64,000 nucleotides of DNA, taken from SZUA-545 sp050297855 (GTDB lineage Bacteria; Campylobacterota; Campylobacteria; Campylobacterales; SZUA-545). Positions within the stretch are counted from its first letter, which is position 1; each line of letters opens with the position of its first letter. Position numbers and translations under genes: made by a program. This document shows positions 8,461-17,162 of this stretch, in pieces. The DNA lies in contig JBNKTC010000010.1 of the NCBI GenBank assembly GCA_050297855.1, forward strand, positions 248,001-312,000, given 5' to 3'. A model generated the notes under the pieces. It had not been told where the DNA came from. It did not search any database and saw nothing but the letters and a program-made list of their open reading frames with translations.

Positions 8461-8901
8461 ATGCTTGATGTGACTCAGATTCAAGAAATTTTACCCCATA
8501 GATATCCATTTTTGCTCGTTGACCGTGTAACGACGATCGAACCGGGCGTTAAGATCGAAGCGTACAAAAACGTCTCCATCGCCGAACCGGTTTTCCAGGG
8601 CCACTTTCCCGGCCACCCTATCTACCCCGGTGTCATGATCCTCGAAGGGATGGCGCAGGCAGGAGGGATCCTCGCCTTCTCCCAGACCGAAGACAAAGAA
8701 GCGATTAAAAGCAAGGTCTTCTATTTTACGGGTATCGACGGTGCAAAATTCAAAAAACCGGTCAAACCGGGCGACCGTCTGGAGTATGTGATCACGATCA
8801 AGAAAAACCGCGGGCCTATGTGGGTTTTTGACGGCAAGGCGTATATCGACGGCGAACTGGCCAGCGAAGCCGAACTTAAAGCGATGGTGGTGGACAAATA
8901 G
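8461..8901 (+). CDS. fabZ: 3-hydroxyacyl-ACP dehydratase FabZ
   Basis: A 146-residue hot-dog-fold enzyme that dehydrates beta-hydroxyacyl-ACP in type II fatty acid synthesis. The family signature is present: IQEILPHRYPFLLVDRV at the start, then FQGHFPGHPIYPGVMILEGMAQ, which holds the catalytic His and Glu. Length is typical. It opens a dense plus-strand run reaching xseA, and its stop shares one base with the lpxA GTG. FabZ and LpxA draw on the same hydroxymyristoyl-ACP pool, so the pairing is functional as well as positional. Confidence 0.97.
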   Translation: MLDVTQIQEILPHRYPFLLVDRVTTIEPGVKIEAYKNVSIAEPVFQGHFPGHPIYPGVMILEGMAQAGGILAFSQTEDKEAIKSKVFYFTGIDGAKFKKPVKPGDRLEYVITIKKNRGPMWVFDGKAYIDGELASEAELKAMVVDK

Positions 8902-9704
8902 TGGCAACGATCCATCCAACCGCCATCGTCGAGGATGGTGCGACACTCGGTCAGAATGTCACGATCGGGCCTTTTGCTTTTGTCAGCCGTCATGCGAAGA
9001 TCGGGGATAACACCGTGATCAAAAACGGTGCCTGTATCTATAACCATACGACCATCGGCTGCGACTGCGAGATCGGCTCCTATTCGGTCCTGGGGGAGAT
9101 GCCCCAGTCCATCGGCCATGACAAGAGTGTGAAGGTCGAACTGATCATCGGGGACCGTAACCAGATCAAAGAGTATGTCCTGATCAGTCTGGGGACCCAC
9201 TTCTCCCATAAAAAAACGGTGATCGGGGATGATAACTACATCATGGCCTACTGCCATGTCGGACACGACAGTATTGTCGGCAACGGCAACATCATGGCCA
9301 ACGCGACCAATATCGCCGGGCATGTGACCATCGGCGACAAGAACGTTTTCGGTGCCATGACGGGAGTCCACCAGTTCGTGTATGTGGGATCTTACTGTAT
9401 GCTCGGCGCGGCCTCGGCGATTACCCAGGATATTCCACCGTATGTCCTGGCCGAAGGGAACCGTGCGAATGTCCGGGGCCTCAACCTGATCGGGCTGAAA
9501 CGCAACCTCGGCAGTGAAGCGGCCAGAACACTCAAGGGGACGTACAAAGCCCTGTTCCGTTCAGGCCGGCCGCTCAAAGAGGCGGCGCAGTCGCTTCTGG
9601 ATGGGTCAGCGGACGAGTATACGAAAAAGATGTGCGAATTTATTATCAATTCCAAACGCGGTATCCCGTTTGAGAGAGTAAAGGAAGATACCGATGCAGA
9701 CTAA
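8901..9704 (+). CDS. lpxA: UDP-GlcNAc O-acyltransferase LpxA
   Basis: A 267-residue enzyme that adds the first acyl chain of lipid A to UDP-GlcNAc. The left-handed beta-helix hexapeptide repeats run from about residue 5 to 185, with the catalytic-His region in NATNIAGHVTIGD. The C-terminal helical part contains NLIGLKR. It starts with GTG, whose first base is the last base of the fabZ stop. Its 3' end overlaps clpX by 11 nt. Both overlaps suggest translational coupling. Confidence 0.96.
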   Translation: MATIHPTAIVEDGATLGQNVTIGPFAFVSRHAKIGDNTVIKNGACIYNHTTIGCDCEIGSYSVLGEMPQSIGHDKSVKVELIIGDRNQIKEYVLISLGTHFSHKKTVIGDDNYIMAYCHVGHDSIVGNGNIMANATNIAGHVTIGDKNVFGAMTGVHQFVYVGSYCMLGAASAITQDIPPYVLAEGNRANVRGLNLIGLKRNLGSEAARTLKGTYKALFRSGRPLKEAAQSLLDGSADEYTKKMCEFIINSKRGIPFERVKEDTDAD

Positions 9705-10917
9705 AAAATGCAGTTTCTGCGGTGCCAGCGAGAGCGCCGAAAACCCGATTATCGCGGGACACGAAGCCTATATCTGTAAGCACTGCGTCATGGCAGCGTA
9801 TAAGATGATGATGGGTGAGAATATCGAGGAGGAGGTGGAGATCGATTTCGACACCTTCTCACCGAAGATGCTCAAATCGATCCTGGACGAGTATGTCATC
9901 GGCCAGGATCACGCCAAAAAGGTCTTCTCCATTGCCGTGTACAACCACTACAAACGGATCTTCAAGCAGGTCAAGGAAGAGGACGAGACCGATATCGCCA
10001 AATCCAACGTCCTGCTGATCGGACCGACGGGAAGCGGGAAGACGCTGATCGCCCAGACCCTGGCCAAGTTCCTGGATGTGCCTATCGCCATTACCGACGC
10101 GACCAGCCTGACCGAAGCGGGGTATGTCGGAGAAGATGTGGAGAACATCCTGACAAAACTGCTCCAGGCAGCCGACGGCGACGTGGAGAAAGCCCAGAAG
10201 GGGATCGTCTTTATCGACGAGGTCGACAAGATCGCCCGACTTGGCGAAAACCGCTCCATTACCCGCGATGTCAGCGGCGAAGGGGTCCAGCAGGCGCTGC
10301 TCAAGATCATCGAAGGCAGCGTGGTCAATATCTCTGCAAAAGGGGGGCGCAAGCACCCCAACCAGGATTTTATCCAGATCGATACGACCAATATCCTCTT
10401 TATTGCCGGCGGGGCGTTCGAAGGGATGGAAGATATCATCGAACGGCGTCTGGGCGGCAACGTGCTGGGCTTTAACCAGGAGAAACGGGGACAGAAAGAG
10501 AAGAGCAACGTGCTCGACCACCTCGAGCCCGATGACCTGGTCAGCTATGGCCTGATCCCGGAGCTTATCGGGCGGCTCCATGTAACGGCCACGCTTAAAG
10601 AGTTGGATGTAGAGGATATGGTCCGCATCCTGACGGAACCGAAAAACTCCCTGGTCAGACAGTATGAGAAACTGTTCCAGCTGGACGAAGCAAAACTGAC
10701 CTTTAACGAAGATGCGCTGCAGGCCATCGCCGAGATGACGTTAAAACGCAAGACCGGTGCAAGGGGTCTGCGCTCTATCATGGAGAACGTCCTGCTTGAG
10801 ACGATGTATGAACTTCCCGAACTCAAGGGCTATGAAGTCATCCTTACCAAGGAGTGTATCGAAGACAAAAAAGAACCGTTGTTGGTTAAACTCTCGAATG
10901 TTGAAAAAAGTGCATAA
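9694..10917 (+). CDS. clpX: ATP-dependent Clp protease ATP-binding subunit ClpX
   Basis: A 407-residue AAA+ unfoldase that feeds ClpP. The N-terminal zinc-binding domain has four cysteines (CSFC at 5-8 and CKHC at about 28-31). The AAA+ module has Walker A GPTGSGKT, Walker B FIDEVDKI, the pore-loop tyrosine in AGYVGEDVE, and the RKH pore region GGRKHP. The ClpP-contact IGF loop appears as VLGF. clpP is not in the window. Length is normal. Confidence 0.97.
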   Translation: MQTKKCSFCGASESAENPIIAGHEAYICKHCVMAAYKMMMGENIEEEVEIDFDTFSPKMLKSILDEYVIGQDHAKKVFSIAVYNHYKRIFKQVKEEDETDIAKSNVLLIGPTGSGKTLIAQTLAKFLDVPIAITDATSLTEAGYVGEDVENILTKLLQAADGDVEKAQKGIVFIDEVDKIARLGENRSITRDVSGEGVQQALLKIIEGSVVNISAKGGRKHPNQDFIQIDTTNILFIAGGAFEGMEDIIERRLGGNVLGFNQEKRGQKEKSNVLDHLEPDDLVSYGLIPELIGRLHVTATLKELDVEDMVRILTEPKNSLVRQYEKLFQLDEAKLTFNEDALQAIAEMTLKRKTGARGLRSIMENVLLETMYELPELKGYEVILTKECIEDKKEPLLVKLSNVEKSA

Positions 10918-10926
10918 GGAAAATAA

Positions 10927-11961
10927 ATGGTATTAGACAAACTGATTGGAATGTTTTCAAGCGATATGGCGATCGACCTGGGTACGGCCAATACGATCAT
11001 CATGGTCAAGATGCGGGGGATCGTGATCAACGAACCTTCCGTCGTAGCGGTACAGCGTGACAGCATGGGGCGGATGAACATCCTGGCCGTGGGTAAGAAG
11101 GCCAAAGAGATGGTCGGTAAGACGCCGGGCAACATCATGGCGGTCCGACCGATGCGTGACGGGGTCATCGCCGACTTCGATATGACGGAAAGAATGATCC
11201 GTTACTTTATCGAGAAGGTCCATAAACGAAAAGCGTTTATCCGACCACGGATCGTGATCTGTGTCCCTTACGGTCTGACCCAGGTCGAGCGAAAAGCGGT
11301 TAAAGAGTCTGCGATGAGCGCGGGTGCCCGTGAGGTATTCCTGATCGAAGAGCCGATGGCCGCAGCAATCGGTGCCGGGCTTCCGGTCAAAGAGCCGAAA
11401 GGTTCTTTGGTCGTCGATATCGGTGGGGGTACGACGGAGATCGGTGTCGTCTCCCTGGGCGGTCTGGTTATCTCCAAGTCGATCCGGGTTGCCGGGGACA
11501 AGATGGATATGGCCATCGTCGACTACCTCAAGCGTAAATACAACCTCCTGATCGGTGAACGTGCCGGTGAAGAGATCAAGATGCAGATCGGGAACGCCGT
11601 TCCGCCGAAAGAGAAGCTCTCCATCTTCGTTAAAGGTCGGGATCAGATCAGCGGTCTGTTGAGCACCATCGAGTTAACAAGCGACGAAGCGCGTGAAGCG
11701 CTGGAAGAGCCGCTTAAAGACATGATGCACGCCCTTAAAGACGTCCTGGAGATCACGCCTCCGGACCTGGCTGCGGATATCGTCGAGAACGGGATCGTCC
11801 TGACGGGGGGCGGTGCACTGCTTAAAGGACTGGATAAATACTTCTCCGAAGATATCAAACTGCCGGTCTATATCGCCGAGGAGCCGCTTCTGGCGGTCGC
11901 AAAAGGTACAGAAAGAGTACTCGAAGAGATCGAACTGCTGCAACAAATAGCGTATGATTAA
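10927..11961 (+). CDS. mreB: Rod-shape actin homologue MreB
   Basis: A 344-residue cytoskeletal ATPase that organises lateral wall synthesis. Actin-family nucleotide motifs are present: AIDLGTANTII (phosphate 1), VVDIGGGTTEIGVVSL (phosphate 2), and the adenosine motif VLTGGGALLKGLD. The N-terminal amphipathic stretch MVLDKLIGMFSSD may bind membrane. An AAGGAAAATAA ribosome site precedes the ATG. The 3' end overlaps mreC by 8 nt. Confidence 0.97.
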   Translation: MVLDKLIGMFSSDMAIDLGTANTIIMVKMRGIVINEPSVVAVQRDSMGRMNILAVGKKAKEMVGKTPGNIMAVRPMRDGVIADFDMTERMIRYFIEKVHKRKAFIRPRIVICVPYGLTQVERKAVKESAMSAGAREVFLIEEPMAAAIGAGLPVKEPKGSLVVDIGGGTTEIGVVSLGGLVISKSIRVAGDKMDMAIVDYLKRKYNLLIGERAGEEIKMQIGNAVPPKEKLSIFVKGRDQISGLLSTIELTSDEAREALEEPLKDMMHALKDVLEITPPDLAADIVENGIVLTGGGALLKGLDKYFSEDIKLPVYIAEEPLLAVAKGTERVLEEIELLQQIAYD

Positions 11962-12715
11962 AAAAGGGCTGGTACTTCTCTTTATTGTCGCGATCGTCGT
12001 GACGGTATTCAAATCGGGTGTATTATCCAATACCCCGATGTTCTACCTCAGTGACCGCATCAAGACCGGTTATCTGAATATTAAAGAGAGTATTGCCGCT
12101 TCCATCGACCGCCATTTCGAACAGGCGGAGACGATCCAAAAGCTGAGCGCGGAGAATGAAGCGCTTAAAAAAGAGTCGCTGATGCTCAGCGGTTTTGCCA
12201 ATGAGATCGTCGAACTCGGAAAGTTCAAAGCGTATGAAAAGGGTTACTCGCCCAAACTGACCGTCGTACGCGTCACTGCGTATGCCAAGCTTCCCTATTT
12301 TCAAAAACTGTGGGTCGATTTTGACGACTACAACGCATCAAAGATCTACGGATTATTGTATAATAACAAAACTGCAGGGATTATCGCCGGAGGCGAGAAG
12401 GGTTCGGCACTTGCCCTTCTTAACGGCGATCCCAAATGTTCCTATGCCGTATATGTGGGCAAACAGAAAGCTCCGGGCATCGTAATGGGTAAAAACTCGC
12501 GGGAGATGGTGGTCAAATATATCCCCTCCTGGATGAACATCGCCGTCGGCGACGAGGTAATGACCAGCGGGCTTGACGGTATCTTTTTTGCCGGGATAAA
12601 GGTGGGTACGGTCAAGGATGTCCGTACCGTCCACGCCTACAGGGAAGCGGTGATCGAGCCCTATTTTAATACGCTCAATCCAAGTTATTTTTACGTAATA
12701 GAAGAAACCAAATAG
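11954..12715 (+). CDS. mreC: Rod-shape determining protein MreC
   Basis: A 253-residue bitopic membrane protein: one N-terminal helix (residues 4-22), a coiled coil at about 35-75, then a periplasmic beta-barrel region with the repeated GxVxGxxG-like turns (VGDEVMTSGLDGIFFAGIKVGTV). It scaffolds the elongasome with MreB, whose gene it overlaps. mreD is not next to it; the following gene is carB. Confidence 0.94.
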   Translation: MIKKGLVLLFIVAIVVTVFKSGVLSNTPMFYLSDRIKTGYLNIKESIAASIDRHFEQAETIQKLSAENEALKKESLMLSGFANEIVELGKFKAYEKGYSPKLTVVRVTAYAKLPYFQKLWVDFDDYNASKIYGLLYNNKTAGIIAGGEKGSALALLNGDPKCSYAVYVGKQKAPGIVMGKNSREMVVKYIPSWMNIAVGDEVMTSGLDGIFFAGIKVGTVKDVRTVHAYREAVIEPYFNTLNPSYFYVIEETK

Positions 12716-12725
12716 AGAGAGAAGA

Positions 12726-15700
12726 ATGCCAAGACGTGACGATATAAAAAATATTCTGCTGATAGGTTCGGGCCCGATCATCATCGGTCAGGCGTGCGAG
12801 TTTGACTACTCCGGTACCCAGGCTGCCAAGACGCTCAAAGAAGAGGGGTACCGGGTTATCCTGATCAACTCCAATCCCGCGACGATCATGACCGATCCCG
12901 AATTTGCGGATAGAACCTATATCGAACCGATCCACGAAGATGTAATCGCGCGGATCATCAAAGATGAAAAGATCGATGCCATCCTGCCGACAATGGGGGG
13001 ACAGACCGCCCTGAACGTCGCAATGAAGATGCATGAGAAGGGGATGCTGGGAGGCGTTAAATTCCTGGGGGCAAACCCCGAAGCGATCAAAAAAGGGGAA
13101 GACCGCCAGGCATTTAAAGAGGCGATGCTGAAAATCGGCATGGACCTCCCCCAGAGCCGCTATGCCTATAACATGGACGAAGCGATGGAGGCGGCCAAGG
13201 AGATCGGGTTCCCGATCATCATCCGGGCCTCCTATACCCTCGCCGGCGGGGGAAGCGGTGTCGCCTACAACATCGAAGAGTACCAGGACCTGGCGAAAAA
13301 GGGTCTTGAAGCCAGCCCCATTACGGAGATCCTTGTCGAAGAGTCGCTGCTCGGCTGGAAAGAGTACGAGATGGAGGTCATCCGTGACCGAGCCGATAAC
13401 TGTATTATCGTCTGCTCCATCGAAAACGTCGACCCGATGGGGGTCCACACGGGCGACTCCATCACCGTCGCTCCCGCTCTGACACTGACGGACAAAGAGT
13501 ACCAGAAGATGCGGGACGCCTCCTTCGCGATCCTGAGAGAGATCGGTGTCGATACGGGCGGTTCCAATGTTCAGTTCTCCGTCAACCCCGAAACGGGCCG
13601 GATGATCGTCATCGAGATGAACCCGCGGGTCTCCCGAAGCTCCGCCCTGGCCTCCAAGGCGACGGGGTATCCGATTGCCAAAGTGGCGACGCTGCTGGCT
13701 GTCGGCTATACACTGGACGAGATCAAAAACGACATTACCGGTACGACGGCAAGTTTCGAACCGGTGATCGACTACATCGTGACCAAGATCCCGCGCTTTA
13801 CATTCGAGAAGTTTCCGGCATCCGATTCGACCCTGACGACATCGATGAAATCGGTCGGCGAAGTCATGGCCATCGGGGCGACATTCAAAGAGTCGGTCCA
13901 GAAAGCACTCTGCTCCCTGGAAACCGGCCTGACCGGTTTTGAGAAGATGGAGGGGGAGATCGACCTGATCAAAAAAGAGACGCGTCGCCCCAACGACAAG
14001 CGGCTGCTCTATGTCGCCGAGTGTTTCCGACGCGGTATGAGCTGCGAAGAGGTGTTCGAACTCTGTAAGATCGATCCGTGGTTCCTGGCCCAGATCGACG
14101 AGATCGTCGCCTTCGAACGGGAGATCGACCTGGAGATCCTTAACAACAAAGAGCTGCTTTCTAATGTGAAAAAAGCGGGCTTCTCCGATGCCATGATCGC
14201 CAAGCTGATCAATGCGCAGGATGGGATGCACCTGAATGAAAACGACATCTACAATGCCCGTAAAAACAACGGGGTCGAGTTTACCTATAACGAAGTCGAT
14301 ACGTGTGCGGCAGAGTTCAAGGCGCTTACCCCGTACCTCTACTCCACGTCCAATTTCTATAAAAAGAGCGAAGTGACGGACAAAGAGAATAAGAAAGTCC
14401 TGATCATCGGGGGCGGGCCCAACCGGATCGGACAGGGGATCGAGTTCGACTACTGCTGTGTCCATGCCTCCTTCGCCCTGAACGAGATGGGGATTAAGAC
14501 GATCATGTACAACTGTAACCCCGAAACGGTCTCCACCGACTACGATACGAGTGATATCCTCTACTTCGAACCGATCGATTTCGAGCGGGTCCGGAACGTC
14601 ATCGAAACGGAAGAACCCGACGGGATCATCGTCCACTTCGGGGGACAGACCCCGCTTAAACTGGCCAAATCGATCTGTGCCATGGGGGCGAAGATCATCG
14701 GGACACCGGCCAAGGTGATCGACCTGGCCGAAGACCGTGAGAAGTTTGCCGACTTCCTGACGATGAACAACCTCCTCCAGCCGGCCAACGGAACGGCGAC
14801 GGCCAAAGAGAAGGTATTCGAGATCGCCAAAGAGATCGGGTACCCGGTACTTGTCCGACCAAGTTACGTTCTTGGTGGACGCGGGATGCGGACGGTCTAT
14901 GACGAAGAGGAACTAAAACTTTACGTCGACGAGGCGGTCGAAGTCAGTTCCGAGGCGCCCCTGCTGGTCGACAAGTTCCTCGACCGTGCCATCGAACTGG
15001 ATGTGGATGCCATCACCGACGGCGAAGATGTCTATGTCGGCGGGATCATGCAGCATATCGAGGAAGCGGGGATCCACTCCGGTGACTCCGCCTGCTCTCT
15101 GCCTACTGTCAGTATCAGCGACGAGATGATCGCCAAGATCGAAGAGCAGACCAAGACGATGGCCCTGGGTCTTGGGGTCCGTGGTCTGATGAACGTACAG
15201 TACGCCATTCACCAGAACAGCATCTACGTCATCGAGGTAAATCCCCGGGCATCGCGGACCGTGCCGTTTGTCTCCAAGGCGACGGGTATGCCGCTGGCCA
15301 AGGTGGCGACACGGGTCATGTGGGGTGAAAAGCTGCGGGATGCACTCAGCCAGTACAAGCTGACGGAAGTGGTCGATAACGGTTCGGTTCTTAAACCGAA
15401 GCTCAAAGACCTGGTCGCCGTCAAAGAGGCGGTCTTCCCGTTCAACAAACTCTCCGGCAGCGACCTGATCCTGGGGCCTGAGATGAAGTCGACGGGTGAG
15501 GTTATGGGGATCAGCAACAAGTTCGGTCTCTCATTCGCCAAGGCGCAGTTCGCCTCCTTTAACAAGATCCCGACGGAGAAGACACTTTTCATGTCCCTGT
15601 GCGACCTGGACAAACCCCATGCTGCGGAGCTGGGCAAAGCATTCAGGGAACTGGGCTTTAACATCGTTGCAACGGGCGGGACACAGAAAGTCCTGGAAGA

Positions 15701-15974
15701 GGGCGGTATTGAAGCAGAGAAGGTCCTCAAGGTAAGTGAGGGACGCCCCAATGTCGAGGATATGCTCACCAACGGCGATATCGATCTTGTGATCAATACC
15801 AGTGATAACCGCTCCAGCAAAGAGGATGCGAAGAAGCTGCGCCAGGCGGTCATCCGGAACAATATCCCGTACTTTACGACGATCGCAGCGGGTCACGCAA
15901 CGGTCGAGGCGATCAAAGAGGTACGCCACCATGACGAGATGACGCCAAAAGCCCTGCAGGACTACCTGGGCTGA
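12726..15974 (+). CDS. carB: Carbamoyl-phosphate synthase large subunit
   Basis: A 1082-residue enzyme making carbamoyl phosphate from ammonia, bicarbonate and two ATP for arginine and pyrimidines. The two homologous ATP-grasp halves are clear: LLIGSGPIIIGQACEFDYSG near the start and its copy IIGGGPNRIGQGIEFDYC near residue 560. Both contain NSNPAT/NCNPET turns and EMNPRVSRSS/EVNPRASRT metal-binding segments. The C-terminal 130 residues form the allosteric MGS-like domain with VATGGT. Length matches the family. carA is not in the window. Confidence 0.98.
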   Translation: MPRRDDIKNILLIGSGPIIIGQACEFDYSGTQAAKTLKEEGYRVILINSNPATIMTDPEFADRTYIEPIHEDVIARIIKDEKIDAILPTMGGQTALNVAMKMHEKGMLGGVKFLGANPEAIKKGEDRQAFKEAMLKIGMDLPQSRYAYNMDEAMEAAKEIGFPIIIRASYTLAGGGSGVAYNIEEYQDLAKKGLEASPITEILVEESLLGWKEYEMEVIRDRADNCIIVCSIENVDPMGVHTGDSITVAPALTLTDKEYQKMRDASFAILREIGVDTGGSNVQFSVNPETGRMIVIEMNPRVSRSSALASKATGYPIAKVATLLAVGYTLDEIKNDITGTTASFEPVIDYIVTKIPRFTFEKFPASDSTLTTSMKSVGEVMAIGATFKESVQKALCSLETGLTGFEKMEGEIDLIKKETRRPNDKRLLYVAECFRRGMSCEEVFELCKIDPWFLAQIDEIVAFEREIDLEILNNKELLSNVKKAGFSDAMIAKLINAQDGMHLNENDIYNARKNNGVEFTYNEVDTCAAEFKALTPYLYSTSNFYKKSEVTDKENKKVLIIGGGPNRIGQGIEFDYCCVHASFALNEMGIKTIMYNCNPETVSTDYDTSDILYFEPIDFERVRNVIETEEPDGIIVHFGGQTPLKLAKSICAMGAKIIGTPAKVIDLAEDREKFADFLTMNNLLQPANGTATAKEKVFEIAKEIGYPVLVRPSYVLGGRGMRTVYDEEELKLYVDEAVEVSSEAPLLVDKFLDRAIELDVDAITDGEDVYVGGIMQHIEEAGIHSGDSACSLPTVSISDEMIAKIEEQTKTMALGLGVRGLMNVQYAIHQNSIYVIEVNPRASRTVPFVSKATGMPLAKVATRVMWGEKLRDALSQYKLTEVVDNGSVLKPKLKDLVAVKEAVFPFNKLSGSDLILGPEMKSTGEVMGISNKFGLSFAKAQFASFNKIPTEKTLFMSLCDLDKPHAAELGKAFRELGFNIVATGGTQKVLEEGGIEAEKVLKVSEGRPNVEDMLTNGDIDLVINTSDNRSSKEDAKKLRQAVIRNNIPYFTTIAAGHATVEAIKEVRHHDEMTPKALQDYLG

Positions 15975-15975
15975 C

Positions 15976-16419
15976 ATGGAACGTAAGGCCCCGGTCTATC
16001 TGATACAGACCGATACGACGGTCGGCTTTGCCTCCAAAAGCAGTGAAGCCCTCGACCGGATCAAAGGGCGCCCCAGCGGAAAACCCTACCTGAAAACGGT
16101 AGCATCACTTAAGAGACTTGTCAGGGAGTGCCGGGTTCCCAAGGCACTCCGTAAGAAAGTGCGGCGGGCAAAACGGACCACCTTTGTCTATCCGGACGGG
16201 ATCGCACGGCGTCTTGTATCGGAGGGCGTGTATGCCGATTTCCTGGACCGGCAGGGATGGAGCCTTTCTACCAGCGCCAACCGCAGCGGTCACGGGTTCG
16301 AGCAGGAGTGGGCCGAAGGGGTCTGCGACGTTGTCGTCTATACGCCTGACGGTCTGACCGAACAGGCCGCCTCCTCGATTATCAAAATGGGGAAAACGAA
16401 AGTAACTCAACTAAGGTAA
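15976..16419 (+). CDS. Short Sua5/YciO/YrdC-family protein
   Basis: A 147-residue member of the fold that makes threonylcarbamoyl-AMP for the t6A modification of ANN-decoding tRNAs. Conserved pieces remain: a TDTTVGF segment, the basic KGRPSGKPY loop and SLSTSANRSG near residue 95. It is about 40 residues shorter than E. coli YrdC, mainly in the middle. It lies 1 nt after carB. Since threonylcarbamoyl synthesis uses bicarbonate, ATP and threonine, not carbamoyl phosphate, the link with carB is positional. Whether this short form is the essential TsaC is not decided by sequence. Confidence 0.8.
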   Translation: MERKAPVYLIQTDTTVGFASKSSEALDRIKGRPSGKPYLKTVASLKRLVRECRVPKALRKKVRRAKRTTFVYPDGIARRLVSEGVYADFLDRQGWSLSTSANRSGHGFEQEWAEGVCDVVVYTPDGLTEQAASSIIKMGKTKVTQLR

Positions 16420-16424
16420 ACGGT

Positions 16425-17144
16425 ATGAACAAACAAGAAAAAATCATCTCCATGTTTAACGAGATCTCACCCACGTATGATCTCTTAAACCGGCTGCTCA
16501 GTTTCGGGATCGACCGGCGCTGGCGGCAGATCGCATGCCGGAAGTGTTTTAATCTTTATGATAAAGAGGTGGAGCGGATCGTGGATGTTGCCTGCGGTAC
16601 GGGTGATATGATCCATTTCTGGAGCGAAGCGTCGAAAAAGACAGGGTATGGGGTCGGTGAGTTTGTCGGCGTGGACCCTTCTGTCGGGATGCTGGCCGTG
16701 GCCAAAGAGAAGATCGATTATGCCCGTTTTATCGAAGGGACGGCGACCGAGATACCCCTGGATGACGGCGCAGCCGATTTTATCAGTATCTCCTACGGCA
16801 TCCGCAATGTCGTCGAGCGTCAGGCGGCTTGGCATGAGTTTTACCGTGTCCTGAAGCCGGGAGGGATCCTGGCTGTCCTGGAGTTTACGAAGCCCGAGAA
16901 GGAGAATATCTTCGGGATGTTCACCAAGTGGTATATGCAGAAGATGATCCCCTTCATCGGGAAGATCATCTCGCGCCACTCCGATGCGTATACCTATCTT
17001 CCTGACTCCATCAAAGCCTTCGAAACCACCAAGGCGCTTAAAGAGGAGATGGAGGCGGCCGGTTTCGAGGAGAGCTTCATCAAAGGCTACAGCTTCGAGA
17101 TCTCGACGCTCTTTATCATGCGAAAGCCCGGCGTAGAAGCTTAA
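16425..17144 (+). CDS. ubiE: Demethylmenaquinone methyltransferase (UbiE/MenG)
   Basis: A 239-residue SAM-dependent methyltransferase of the UbiE/COQ5 family that methylates demethylmenaquinone. Visible are NEISPTYDLLNRLLSFGIDRRWR, motif I VDVACGTGDM, the family signature SYGIRNV, and LKPGGILAVLEFTKP. In organisms respiring with menaquinone it would act on that quinone; no ubiquinone genes are seen here. It starts 5 nt after the Sua5-like gene. Confidence 0.94.
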   Translation: MNKQEKIISMFNEISPTYDLLNRLLSFGIDRRWRQIACRKCFNLYDKEVERIVDVACGTGDMIHFWSEASKKTGYGVGEFVGVDPSVGMLAVAKEKIDYARFIEGTATEIPLDDGAADFISISYGIRNVVERQAAWHEFYRVLKPGGILAVLEFTKPEKENIFGMFTKWYMQKMIPFIGKIISRHSDAYTYLPDSIKAFETTKALKEEMEAAGFEESFIKGYSFEISTLFIMRKPGVEA

Positions 17145-17162
17145 AAAGGCAAAGGGGAACGG

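Noticed and set aside
12675..14636. 653-residue open frame opposite carB
   Set aside because: It lies antisense to the conserved carB, has shadow-type composition (Asp/His/Arg-rich) and no domain or ribosome site.
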